This document shows, piece by piece, positions 42,569 through 51,215 of a stretch of 64,000 nucleotides of DNA. The notes below the pieces were generated by a model. That model searched no databases, was not told the origin of the DNA, and worked only from the letters and a program-made list of their open reading frames with translations. Every line of letters starts with the position of its first letter. The first letter of the stretch is position 1. The stretch comes from Salinilacustrithrix flava (GTDB lineage Bacteria; Actinomycetota; Acidimicrobiia; Acidimicrobiales; Salinilacustritrichaceae). The position numbers and the translations under genes were made by a program. The stretch is from contig NZ_CP133888.1 in NCBI RefSeq assembly GCF_041228405.1, positions 1,364,001 to 1,428,000 of the forward strand, given 5' to 3'.

Positions 42569-45500
42569 TCAGCCGAGGCTGACGGCCACGGCGTCGCGGA
42601 CGGCCTGGCTGAGCGCCGCCGGCCCGCCGTAGAACTGCACCTCCTCGATGGTGGCGGCGTGGCCGGTCAGGTACCCGGCGGTCGCCGTGCTCAGGGCGCT
42701 GCTCGCCGAGAGCATCAGCGGCCCGCCGTGCATGGCCGAGGCGACCCCGCCGCTGAGGGCGTCGGGGAACTTCTCGCCGCTGGCCATGCCGACGAAGGCC
42801 GGGGCCGGGAAGAACTTCCCGGCGACCATCGCCGCCGTGGCGAACCGGTCAGCACCGGCGATCGCCGCGGCACCCGTGTCGGCCCTGGTGGCCGGTCCGC
42901 CGACGGCGTACCGGACCTGGGCCGGGTGGGCGGCGAGGTGTGCGATCACCGGTGCCGCCATGGCGTCACCGTCGGTGAGCAGGACCGCGCCGTCCACCGT
43001 TGCCGCAGCCGTGCCGGCGGTGAGGCCGTCGGCGAAGTTGTGGCCGGTGGTCAAGAACACCGTCGTCGGGTTGCCCAGGCCTTCCGCGACCGCCACCGAG
43101 GTGGCGTAGCGGTCGGCGCCGCCGTACCGGACGACGTCGTAGCCCATCTGCAGGACGGCCGCTTCGACCGTGTCGCTGAGCGCCGCGGTCCCTCCGAGGA
43201 GGAACACGGTCGCACCGGGCGTGAGCACCCGGTCCAGCTCCGCAGCCACCCGGCTGTCCAGCTCACCGGTGTAGGTGAGCAGCATCGGGGCGTTCTCGGC
43301 CACCGCCAGCGGGGTGCCGGCCAGGGCGTCGGCGAACACGCCGGCGTTGGCCAGCACGGCCGCTCCGGCCTTCGCCGGGAACTCGTCCTTCGACACCTCG
43401 ATCGCCGTGGCGACCCGGTCGTCACCGGCCAGCTCGGTCATGACGACGTCGCTGGGCACCTCGCCACCAGGGTCGGTGCCGGGGTCGGTCGGGTCGGTCG
43501 GTTCGGTCCCACCTCCGCCCCCGCCGCCGGGAGGAACGGTCGGCGTGGTGCCGCCGACGGTCCAGGAGTAGGTCGCCTCGTTGTCCGAGAACGTCTCACC
43601 CCACTTGGCCCGGGCGGAGAAGTCGTACTCCCCGTTCAGGAGATCCTGGTACGTCTTGGGCGACGTGCAGGTCTTCCACTCCTCCTCCAGGGTGGCCGGC
43701 GGCTCATCACCCTGCTCCAGCCAGTACTCGCCGTCTCGGTAGAGCCTGCACTGGAAGATGATCCCGTTGTCGTCTGGCTCCGTGGTCAGCTCGAACGATG
43801 CGCTCGAGCCGGGGGTGCCCAGCGGGGTGATCACGACGATGAAGTCGCTCGGCGTCTCGCCGTGGGTCGGCGCCTCCGCGACGTACATCTCGGTCGTGTC
43901 CGCAGCGGCGTCGCTGCCGATGACCTCGACGGTGAGGTCGTACCAGCCGAGCGGGGCTCCGCTGTTGATCACCAGGAACGCCGGGATCTCGGCCGCTTCG
44001 CCGGGGACGAGGTCCGGGATCGGGAGCGTGCCCACCAGCGCGCCGGACGTCGTGTCCGAGAGTGCCAGTGGGATGGCAACGGCGTTGGAGTAGAGGGTCG
44101 CCTCGCTCGGTGCCGTGAAGTCCAGCGGCACGGTCGCGCCATCCACCTCCATCTCACCGACCGGATCGATGGTCAGTCGCAGCTGCTCGCCCTCCGCGAG
44201 CGTGTTGTCGACGACGTCTCCGATGGCGTCGACGACCTGTGCCGGGTTGAACACCCGGGTGGCCAGTTCGGCGTAGGCCGACCGCTCGACGTATCGGGTC
44301 GCGGAGACCCATCCTGCGGTGAGGTGCGGCTCCAGGACCTCGAGGCTCACCGCGTCGCTCGCCAGCGCCACGTCACCCGAAGCAGCCGAGACGAGGTCGA
44401 GGGTGAGGTCGTAGATGCCGACCGGTGCCCCGGCGAAGACCTGGGCCTCGAACTCCGTGGTGGCCTGGTAGCCGGGTTCCACCGTGAAGCCCGTCGCCGG
44501 GCCCCACCAGCCGATCAGCTCGCCGGTCGGCTGGACCTCGAAGGGCATCGGTTGCCCGTCGGCAGCCACGACCGCGACCGGGACGGGAGCTGCGGGATCG
44601 AAGCCACCAGCGGTGGTGACCGTGACCCGGAGCCGGGCGTCCAGGATCGAAGCCGGAGCGGCGTGGGGCAGGTACAGCGACGCCGAGGTGTCGAACAGCT
44701 CGCTCTGGACGATGCTTGCAGGCATCGCGCCCCAACCGGTCGCCGGCGCGGTCAGCGCCGCCACCTGCTCGAGGTAGGTGTTCTCGCCGGGCGAGTCCAT
44801 GTAGAAGCCGACCAGCGCCTCGTACTCGTGGTAGTAGAGGATGGTCGCTCGGACGTCATCGACCATGAGGGCGAAGCCGGCGATGCCGGGGACGTCACGG
44901 TCGTGGCCGTCAGCTTCCGTGCCACCGGCGATGGGCGGGATCGGCGCCCAGTCGACGACATCAAGGATCCAGCTGGTCTCCCACTTCAGCTCGGGCACGT
45001 TCAGCCAGGTCACCGCACCGGAGAAGGTGTCTGCCCGGTTGTACGTGAAGTCGCTGAAATCGAGGAACCGCAGGTCGGTCCCGGTCATCGCAGGGAGCTG
45101 CGGGAACAGCCCGTCGGCGACCTCGCTCACCTTGGTGATGTTGCTGATGTAGTAGATCACTGCGTCGACCGAGATTCGGGCGAACTTGCTGGCGGCCGCA
45201 CCGATCGATGCCGCTGCGAGCTCCTCGGCGCCGAAGGGATCGACGTACATCTGGCCGTCGGTGTCGGTGTAGCCGTCGGGCAGGGACGGAAGCGTCCCGG
45301 TCTTCATCAGCTCCTGGAAGAGCGCCGCGTGCTCGGGACCGGCATCGACCACGGCGCCGTCGATGACGAGACGACCGGCGCCGTCGAGGGTGAGCTCATC
45401 GGCGATGGTCAACCGCTCGACGACGTCGGCGAGCTTCTGGTCGACGACGTCCTCGGACGTCCGGGCCATGTTCAGCCTCTCGAGCTCGGCCTCGGAGACG

Positions 45501-45979
45501 TACATGGCATAGGCAGCCTGCGGGTCGCAGACCTCGAGCTCGGGGTCGAGCGGATCGAGATCGGCGTTCAGCGGGATCAGCCACACCGAGGAACCGTCCA
45601 CCGGGTTCTCGATGGCGTCTGTCTCGTCCATGCCGGGGAGCGCGACGGGGGAGACGGGTTGCACGCAGTACTCGTCGACCGATTCCCCGGTGTGCTCGTC
45701 GATCACGGTGTGCGGACCCGCCAGGATCGGCTCACCGCTCACCGCTCGGAGTGCGACGACGAGCTCGGAGTAGTCCTCCGGGGCCTCGCCACCGCCGTCA
45801 CCACCGCCACCGCCACCGCCACCGCCGCCGCCACCGCCGCCGCTGCCGTCGCCCTGGGCGCCCATCGCCGGGAGCGAGAAGAGCATCGAGAGCACCGCGA
45901 AGATCAGCACCCCGACGCGAAGGTGCCCCCGGTCTCGACCGCTTGCGGCGGTCGAACCGGAGGCGCTGTGACCAGTCAT
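42569..45979 (-). CDS. large secreted protein with polyglycine segment and C-terminal cell-wall-binding repeats
   Basis: A 1136-residue secreted protein. The signal peptide (about 20-46) is followed directly by a 14-glycine run and an acidic region. The body (about 60-830) is unknown: a helical part near 130-260, then beta-sandwich-like segments with DLTLDLVSAASGD and DLTVEVIGSDAAAD that look like repeated NEW3/CARDB-type domains. A Pro/Gly/Thr linker leads to three cell-wall-binding repeat 2 modules (about 847-1136). The product is probably wall-associated. ATG 45979 is preceded by GAAAGAAG; the longer frame upstream lacks a site. Its cwb2 module closely resembles that of the 36912-41333 gene, while the bodies are unrelated. 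Confidence 0.8.
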   Translation of the reverse strand: MTGHSASGSTAASGRDRGHLRVGVLIFAVLSMLFSLPAMGAQGDGSGGGGGGGGGGGGGGDGGGEAPEDYSELVVALRAVSGEPILAGPHTVIDEHTGESVDEYCVQPVSPVALPGMDETDAIENPVDGSSVWLIPLNADLDPLDPELEVCDPQAAYAMYVSEAELERLNMARTSEDVVDQKLADVVERLTIADELTLDGAGRLVIDGAVVDAGPEHAALFQELMKTGTLPSLPDGYTDTDGQMYVDPFGAEELAAASIGAAASKFARISVDAVIYYISNITKVSEVADGLFPQLPAMTGTDLRFLDFSDFTYNRADTFSGAVTWLNVPELKWETSWILDVVDWAPIPPIAGGTEADGHDRDVPGIAGFALMVDDVRATILYYHEYEALVGFYMDSPGENTYLEQVAALTAPATGWGAMPASIVQSELFDTSASLYLPHAAPASILDARLRVTVTTAGGFDPAAPVPVAVVAADGQPMPFEVQPTGELIGWWGPATGFTVEPGYQATTEFEAQVFAGAPVGIYDLTLDLVSAASGDVALASDAVSLEVLEPHLTAGWVSATRYVERSAYAELATRVFNPAQVVDAIGDVVDNTLAEGEQLRLTIDPVGEMEVDGATVPLDFTAPSEATLYSNAVAIPLALSDTTSGALVGTLPIPDLVPGEAAEIPAFLVINSGAPLGWYDLTVEVIGSDAAADTTEMYVAEAPTHGETPSDFIVVITPLGTPGSSASFELTTEPDDNGIIFQCRLYRDGEYWLEQGDEPPATLEEEWKTCTSPKTYQDLLNGEYDFSARAKWGETFSDNEATYSWTVGGTTPTVPPGGGGGGGTEPTDPTDPGTDPGGEVPSDVVMTELAGDDRVATAIEVSKDEFPAKAGAAVLANAGVFADALAGTPLAVAENAPMLLTYTGELDSRVAAELDRVLTPGATVFLLGGTAALSDTVEAAVLQMGYDVVRYGGADRYATSVAVAEGLGNPTTVFLTTGHNFADGLTAGTAAATVDGAVLLTDGDAMAAPVIAHLAAHPAQVRYAVGGPATRADTGAAAIAGADRFATAAMVAGKFFPAPAFVGMASGEKFPDALSGGVASAMHGGPLMLSASSALSTATAGYLTGHAATIEEVQFYGGPAALSQAVRDAVAVSLG
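42572..43440 (-). repeat. cwb2 module, copy 2 of a duplicated cassette
   Basis: Partner of 36915-37790. Protein segments such as VLANAGVFADALAGTPLAVA and GEKFPDALSGGVASAM are the same in both copies, and identity is also visible at the DNA level. Confidence 0.75.
45800..45841. repeat. triplet repeat encoding 14 consecutive glycines
   Basis: Fourteen GGC/GGT codons in a row lie just after the signal peptide of the second large cwb2 gene. Such tracts are prone to slippage in multiples of three, so length may vary between strains. Confidence 0.85.
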
Positions 45980-46126
45980 GATCGACTTCTTTCGTCGTGC
46001 CGTGCCCTGGCTGGTGTCGCCCGCACGGACGCACCGATCGTGCGCCCAGCCCCGAACGGCCATCACTGCCGATGGTCACCGGGCTGGATGACGTTGGTCC
46101 CTTCATCGGGCCCCGACCCTCCGGTA

Positions 46127-46140
46127 CAAGCGGCCGCTTG
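46127..46140. promoter_or_regulatory. 14-bp perfect palindrome in a divergent intergenic region
   Basis: CAAGCGGCCGCTTG lies 52 bases before the cupredoxin start, in the 212-base gap shared with the second large cwb2 gene. It is suitably placed for a dimeric repressor or activator controlling the lipoprotein operon. Confidence 0.4.
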
Positions 46141-46191
46141 AACTGGTGGTCCGGGCACGGGTCGTCAGACGCCATGGGGCATGCTTGAGCG

Positions 46192-46605
46192 ATGTCCCGC
46201 TCCCGCTCGATGGGTCGGCTCTCGTGGTCCCGGCTGTCGGCCGTGGCGGTCGTCCCGATGCTCCTCACGGCCGGCGCCTGCGGCGACGACGACAGCGCCG
46301 GGGAGGCGAGCACGGTCTCGCTCGTCGAAGGCGTGGAGGTCGAGGTCAGCGCCATCGACAACACGTTCCGGCCCGAGGAGATCGAGGTCGCTGCCGGCAC
46401 CGAGGTGCTGTGGAGCAACGACGGCCGCAACGTCCACAACGTCTTGCCGGTGGAGGGCGAGGCGTGGGGCGTCGAGGTGGACGACTTCGAACCCGGCGAC
46501 GAGTACCGCCACCGCTTCACCGAGCCCGGCACCTACCCGTACTACTGCTCGCTGCACGGCACGACCACCGCCGGCATGATCGGCACCGTCGTGGTGACCG
46601 GATGA
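46192..46605 (+). CDS. cupredoxin-domain lipoprotein
   Basis: A 137-residue protein. A basic N-terminus and hydrophobic core end in a lipobox-like cysteine (Cys30), so the protein is probably anchored to the outer face of the membrane. The mature part is a plastocyanin-like cupredoxin with a complete type-1 copper set: His82 in NVHNV, Cys119 in YYCSLHG, His122 and Met129. Such proteins carry single electrons or deliver copper. It is the first gene of a run of three exported proteins (46192-48957), 19 bases before the next start, pointing to an operon. The partner redox enzyme is not evident here. Confidence 0.85.
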   Translation: MSRSRSMGRLSWSRLSAVAVVPMLLTAGACGDDDSAGEASTVSLVEGVEVEVSAIDNTFRPEEIEVAAGTEVLWSNDGRNVHNVLPVEGEAWGVEVDDFEPGDEYRHRFTEPGTYPYYCSLHGTTTAGMIGTVVVTG

Positions 46606-46624
46606 CCCTCCTGGAGGACCTTCG

Positions 46625-48067
46625 ATGACCCGCACCGCCCACCGCACGCTCGCCGTGCTCCTCGCGCTCGGCCTGTTCGCCGCGGCGTGCGGGGACGACG
46701 ACACCACCGACACCAGCCCCACGACGGAAGCCCCTGCCGGCGGCGAGGACGAGGGCAACGGTGAAGGTGGAGGTGAGGGCGATGGTGAGGCCGCCACCCA
46801 CCGGGTGCCCGGCGACTTCGACACCATCCAGGCCGCGGTCGACGCAGCTGCCCCCGGCGACCTCGTGCTCATCGAGCCAGGTACCTACGAGGAGGCGGTC
46901 GACGTCACGATCGAAGACCTCACGATCCGGGGCCTCGATCGCAACGAGGTGGTGCTCGACGGCGGCTTCGAGCTCGAGAACGGCATCCGGGTCCTGGCCG
47001 ACGGCGTCGCCGTCGAGAACATGACCGCGCAGAACTACACCACCAACGGCTTCTTCTGGACCGGCGTCACCGGCTACCGCGGCTCGTACCTCACCGCCTA
47101 CCGCAACGGCGACTACGGCGTCTATGCGTTCGACTCGGTCAAGGGCCAGCTCGAGCACATCTACGCGTCCGGCAGTCCCGACGCCGGCGTCTACATCGGC
47201 CAGTGCTACCCGTGCGAGACGGTCATCACCGACGTGATCTCGGAGTACAACGGCCTCGGCTACTCGGGCACCAACTCGGGTGGCGACCTGCTCATCGTGA
47301 ACTCGACGTGGAGGTTCAACCGGGCCGGCATCGTGCCCAACAGCGGGTCCTACGAGCTGTGCTACCCGGGTCGCGAGACCACGATCGTGGGCAACACCGT
47401 CCACGGCAACTCCCAGCCCGACACGCCGGCGATCGACGTCGCCCTGCTCGCCATGGGCAACGGCATCCTCGTGGCCGGCAGCAACCGCAACGTGATCGAA
47501 CGCAACCTGGTCTTCGACCACGAGCGGACCGGAATCGGCCTCGTGCCCTTCCCCGAGGAGGAGGCCAACGACGTGGTGCCGCCCGAGGAGGACTGGGACC
47601 GGCCGTGCGAGGAGACCCGCAACGATCCGCTGCCCGACCTCGACCCGGAGGCCCTGGCGCTCGTGCTGTGGGACCCGGTCGGCAACTCGATCACGGGCAA
47701 CGTGGTGAGCGGTTCCGGCCTCGGCGACCTGGCGCTCGGCAGCCTGCAGCCCGACCTGGCGTCGCTGCGCAACTGCTTCTCCGGCAACACCTTCGAGACC
47801 ACGGCACCCGAGCAGCTGGAGGCGCTCGCCCCCTGCGAGGGCGACCCGACGGCCACCGACTGGAGCGCCGGCGCGCTCGATCTCGGCGCGCTCATCGCGT
47901 CGGAGCGGCCCCCGGCGGTCGACTACGAGGAAGCCCCGACCCCGGAGCCGGCGGACCAGCCCACCATGCCCGACGCCGAGACGGCGCCCGCGCAGCCGGC
48001 CACGAACGTGCCGTTCTCCGTGGACCTGGCCGCCATCGAGGTGCCGGAGCGTCCTGAGGGGACGTGA
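46625..48067 (+). CDS. right-handed parallel beta-helix lipoprotein
   Basis: A 480-residue protein with a lipoprotein signal (cysteine near residue 22 in AAACGDDD) and an acidic, Gly/Glu-rich linker to about 58. The body is a right-handed parallel beta-helix. It starts with the typical entry DFDTIQAAVDAAAPGDLVLIEPGTY, split here as DFDTIQAAVDAA and PGDLVLIEPG. Coils with Asn ladders follow (YTTNGFF, GNTVHGN, RNVIERN). Members include pectate-lyase-like and NosD-like proteins that bind or cleave polysaccharides or help assemble copper enzymes. No catalytic set was recognised. GGAGG lies 8 nt before ATG 46625. The stop overlaps the next gene's GTG start. Confidence 0.8.
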   Translation: MTRTAHRTLAVLLALGLFAAACGDDDTTDTSPTTEAPAGGEDEGNGEGGGEGDGEAATHRVPGDFDTIQAAVDAAAPGDLVLIEPGTYEEAVDVTIEDLTIRGLDRNEVVLDGGFELENGIRVLADGVAVENMTAQNYTTNGFFWTGVTGYRGSYLTAYRNGDYGVYAFDSVKGQLEHIYASGSPDAGVYIGQCYPCETVITDVISEYNGLGYSGTNSGGDLLIVNSTWRFNRAGIVPNSGSYELCYPGRETTIVGNTVHGNSQPDTPAIDVALLAMGNGILVAGSNRNVIERNLVFDHERTGIGLVPFPEEEANDVVPPEEDWDRPCEETRNDPLPDLDPEALALVLWDPVGNSITGNVVSGSGLGDLALGSLQPDLASLRNCFSGNTFETTAPEQLEALAPCEGDPTATDWSAGALDLGALIASERPPAVDYEEAPTPEPADQPTMPDAETAPAQPATNVPFSVDLAAIEVPERPEGT

Positions 48068-48957
48068 CCCGGGCCGCCATCCGCTGGTCACGGCCGCTCC
48101 GGGCGGCGCTGCTCGTCGGCGTCGTGGTCGTGGCCGCCTGCTCGTCCGGTGAAGGCGCGACCGTGCAGGCCATCACGGCCCGCGGTGCGGACACGGGGCC
48201 CCAGGGCCGGGTGCCCCAGTTCAAGGTCGAGTGCGGTTGGAGCCACTCGGCATCCGACGATCCCATCGTCCACCCGGGGAAGCCGGGGCGCGCCCACCTC
48301 CACGACTTCTTCGGTAGCACGGCGACCGACGCCGGCAGCACGCCGTCGTCCCTGCTCGACACCGAGACCACCTGCCAGAACCGCAACGACACCGCCGCCT
48401 ACTGGGCGCCAGCGGTCCTGCGCGACGGCGAGCCGGTGGAGCCGACCGGCTCCGTCGCCTACTACCGGCCCGGCCCCGGGGTCGACCCGGCGAGCGTGGC
48501 GCCGTTCCCGGCCGGGCTCTTGGTGATCGCGGGTGACCAGACGGCGACCGAGCCACAATCGGTGGACGTGGCGGCCTGGCACTGCGGGGCGTCCCCCATC
48601 CTGCACAGTGATCCGCCGTCCTGCCCCGACACCGCCCCGCTCGGCGTCCGGGTCGCGTTCCCCGACTGCTGGGACGGGGAGCGCCTCGACAGCGAGGACC
48701 ACCAGTCCCACATGGCCTACAGCGATGACGGCGCGTGCCCGGACGATCATCCGGTCGCGGTGCCCCAGCTCGTGTTCGAGGTGCGCTACCCGGTGACGGG
48801 CGAGCCGACGGGTTTGGCGCTGGCGTCGGGCGGCGTCCGCAGCATGCACGCCGACTTCGTGCAGGCCTGGGACCAGGCCGCGCTCGAACGAGAGGTCCGG
48901 ACGTGCATCAACGGGGGCAAGGTCTGCGGCGTGGTCTCGAACCGCGCCACCGGCTGA
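48064..48957 (+). CDS. DUF1996 domain lipoprotein
   Basis: A 297-residue protein with a lipoprotein signal (VVVVAACSSG, Cys about 23) and a single DUF1996 domain covering most of the chain. Conserved family features are visible: KVECGWSHS, the HLHDFFG motif, QNRNDTAAYW, the paired cysteines and the HQSHMAYS segment. The family is common in actinobacteria and fungi and has no assigned activity; the conserved histidines could bind a metal. The GTG start overlaps the stop of the beta-helix gene (GTGA), so the two are translationally coupled. Together with the cupredoxin they form a three-gene exported set. Confidence 0.88.
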   Translation: MTRAAIRWSRPLRAALLVGVVVVAACSSGEGATVQAITARGADTGPQGRVPQFKVECGWSHSASDDPIVHPGKPGRAHLHDFFGSTATDAGSTPSSLLDTETTCQNRNDTAAYWAPAVLRDGEPVEPTGSVAYYRPGPGVDPASVAPFPAGLLVIAGDQTATEPQSVDVAAWHCGASPILHSDPPSCPDTAPLGVRVAFPDCWDGERLDSEDHQSHMAYSDDGACPDDHPVAVPQLVFEVRYPVTGEPTGLALASGGVRSMHADFVQAWDQAALEREVRTCINGGKVCGVVSNRATG

Positions 48958-48972
48958 CGGGCGACCGACTGA

Positions 48973-48990
48973 CGGGGCCGGGCCGCCCCG
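48973..48990 (+). terminator. weak stem-loop after DUF1996 gene
   Basis: CGGGGC and GCCCCG form a 6-bp stem with a 6-base loop 15 bases after the stop. The stem is short and lacks a U-tract. Confidence 0.3.
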
Positions 48991-49067
48991 CAGGTGACCT
49001 TCGGCCCTGACGCCCACCGGCCGACCGGGGCAGGCTGCGGGGCAGCGAACCATCTCGGAGGTGTCCC

Positions 49068-51134
49068 GTGGAGCCCGTGACCGACCGCATCCGCAACGTC
49101 GCCCTGGTGGGCCACGCCGGCAACGGCAAGACGATGCTGGCCGAGGCGCTGCTGCTGCGTGCCGGCGTGCTCGGCCGGATGGGTTCGGTGGAGGGCGGCA
49201 CCACCGCCTCGGACACCGAGGAGGAGGAGCACCAGCGCGGCCAGTCGCTGTCGCTCAGCGTGCTGCCGTTCTCGTGGGGCGATCACCACGTGAACCTCAT
49301 CGACACCCCGGGCTACGCCGACTTCGCCGGCGAGGTCGAAGCGGCGCTCCGGGTCGCCGATCTGCTCGTGTTCGTCATCGATGCCGTGGCCGGCGTGCAG
49401 AGCGAGGACGAGCGCCTGTGGCGGGTCGCGTCCGACCGCGGGATCCCTCGCATGATCTTCCTCAACAAGATGGACCGCGACCGCGCCGACTACGACCGGG
49501 TGCTCGGCGAAATCCGGGAGCGGTTCAGCCCGACGGGCATCGAGCCGGTCGAGCTGCCCGTCGGTGAGGCCGCCGACTTCCACGGGGTCGCGGACCTGGT
49601 CACCGAGCACGTGTGGCTGTACGACTCCGGCCGCGCCGAGGAGCGAGACGAGCTGCCCGAGGACATCGCGGCGCGCGAGCACCTGGACCACGAGCACCTC
49701 GTGGAGGACGTGGTCGAGCAGGACGACTCGCTGCTCGAGCGCTACCTCGAGGGTGAGCAGCCCACCGCCGAGGAGCTGGAGCGGGCGCTGCACGAGGGCG
49801 TCGACCGGGCCGTGGTGTTCCCGGTGCTGGTTGGCTCGGCCGTCGGTCCCGGCGGCCCCGTCGCCGTGGATCGCCTGGCCGAGTTCATCTGCCACGTCGG
49901 CCCCTCCCCGGCCGAGGTCCCGCCGGCGGTGGCGGAGGCGGCGGGCGACGTGGTCGAGGTGCCCTGCGACCCAGACGGTCCGGCGGTCGCCTTCGTGTTC
50001 AAGACCGCGACCGACCCCTACGTCGGCCAGCTCTCCATGTTCAAGGTGCTGTCGGGCACGGTGGCCGTCGACGACGTCCTGATCGATGCGCGCACCGGCG
50101 AGAAGCAGCGGCTGCACGGCCTCGTCCGGGTTCGCGGCGCCGAGCACGAGCCGCAGACGAGGGTCGTCGCCGGCGACCTCGCCGCGGTGACGAAGCTGAT
50201 CGGCCTGGCGGCGGGGGACACCCTGGTCGCCGACGGCTTCCCGGTGCGGGTCCCCCCGCTGGAGCTGGCCGAGCCGGTGCACGCCGTCGCCATCGCCTCG
50301 GCCAGCCAGGCCGACGAGGACAAGCTGGCCATGGCGCTGCAGAAGGTCCTCCACGACGACCCATCGCTGCGGGTGCTCCACGACGAGGAGACCGGCCAGA
50401 CCGTGCTGCGCGGCGCCGGCGAGACCCAGCTGCAGGTGGCGCTCGAGCGGATCACGAGGCGCCACGGCATCGAGGTGGAGGTGCGACCCCTCGCCGTCGC
50501 CTACCGGGAGACCCTGGTGGCGCCGGCCGAGGTCGAGGGCCGGCACAAGAAGCAGTCGGGCGGGCGAGGACAGTTCGGTGTGGTCCAGGTCCGCTTCGAG
50601 CCCCTCGAGCGCGGCGCCGGCTTCGAGTTCGTCGATGCCGTCGTCGGCGGCGCCGTGCCCCGCAACCTCATCCCGGCCGTGGAGAAGGGCATCGTCGAGT
50701 CGATGCAGCGGGGCGGGCCGCACGGCTACCGGGTCGTCGACCTCCGGGCCACGCTGCTCGACGGCAAGCACCACGCCGTGGACTCCGACGAGGCGAGCTT
50801 CAAGATGGCCGGCTCCATCGCCCTGCGGGCTGCGCTGGAGGCGGCGGGCTCGGCCGTGCTCGAACCGATCTCCCTGGTCGAGGTGACCGTGCCCACCGAC
50901 GCGCAGGGCGAGGTGATCGGCGACGTCAACGCCCGGCGCGGCCAGGTCACCGGCACCGAGGTCGGTCCCGGTGCTGGCGAGGTGACCATCCACGCCCTGG
51001 TGCCGGCCGCCGAGCTCACCTCCTACGCCACCGACGTGCGGTCGATGACGCACGGGCGCGGGCGCTTCCGCGCCACCTTCGACCGCTACGAGGCCATGAG
51101 CGAGCAGCTGGTGGAGCGGCTCGCCGACCGGTAG
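49068..51134 (+). CDS. elongation factor G-like GTPase (EF-G2 type)
   Basis: The 688-residue protein has all EF-G domains. The GTPase domain has G1 GHAGNGKT (15-22), G3 DTPGYADF and G4 NKMD; domain II, then domains III-V follow with GRGQFGVVQV and the C-terminal MTHGRGRF. The N-terminal G1 sequence and the moderate length match the second EF-G-like protein of actinobacteria (Rv0120c type), not the canonical fusA that lies in the str operon with rpsL and rpsG. The switch-I part (ASDTEEEEHQRGQS) differs from true EF-G. Its role may be in ribosome recycling, stress or a specialised translation step. The GTG start has GGAGG 7 nt upstream. Confidence 0.9.
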   Translation: MEPVTDRIRNVALVGHAGNGKTMLAEALLLRAGVLGRMGSVEGGTTASDTEEEEHQRGQSLSLSVLPFSWGDHHVNLIDTPGYADFAGEVEAALRVADLLVFVIDAVAGVQSEDERLWRVASDRGIPRMIFLNKMDRDRADYDRVLGEIRERFSPTGIEPVELPVGEAADFHGVADLVTEHVWLYDSGRAEERDELPEDIAAREHLDHEHLVEDVVEQDDSLLERYLEGEQPTAEELERALHEGVDRAVVFPVLVGSAVGPGGPVAVDRLAEFICHVGPSPAEVPPAVAEAAGDVVEVPCDPDGPAVAFVFKTATDPYVGQLSMFKVLSGTVAVDDVLIDARTGEKQRLHGLVRVRGAEHEPQTRVVAGDLAAVTKLIGLAAGDTLVADGFPVRVPPLELAEPVHAVAIASASQADEDKLAMALQKVLHDDPSLRVLHDEETGQTVLRGAGETQLQVALERITRRHGIEVEVRPLAVAYRETLVAPAEVEGRHKKQSGGRGQFGVVQVRFEPLERGAGFEFVDAVVGGAVPRNLIPAVEKGIVESMQRGGPHGYRVVDLRATLLDGKHHAVDSDEASFKMAGSIALRAALEAAGSAVLEPISLVEVTVPTDAQGEVIGDVNARRGQVTGTEVGPGAGEVTIHALVPAAELTSYATDVRSMTHGRGRFRATFDRYEAMSEQLVERLADR

Positions 51135-51215
51135 CTGCGACATGGGCACCGTGCCCCGGTGGCGATGACCGGAGACTCTGGCGGGTGCCAGCAGCCCAGC
51201 GCGAACGCTCGATCC

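Noticed and set aside
45795..45845. Possible CRISPR or satellite array
   Set aside because: It is a triplet run in frame within a coding sequence (14 glycine codons) without spacers.
37209..46141. Two long plus-strand open frames (1330 and 1204 codons) opposite the large cwb2 genes
   Set aside because: They mirror the minus-strand genes, which have signal peptides, cwb2 modules, ribosome binding sites and terminators. The plus frames have none of these.
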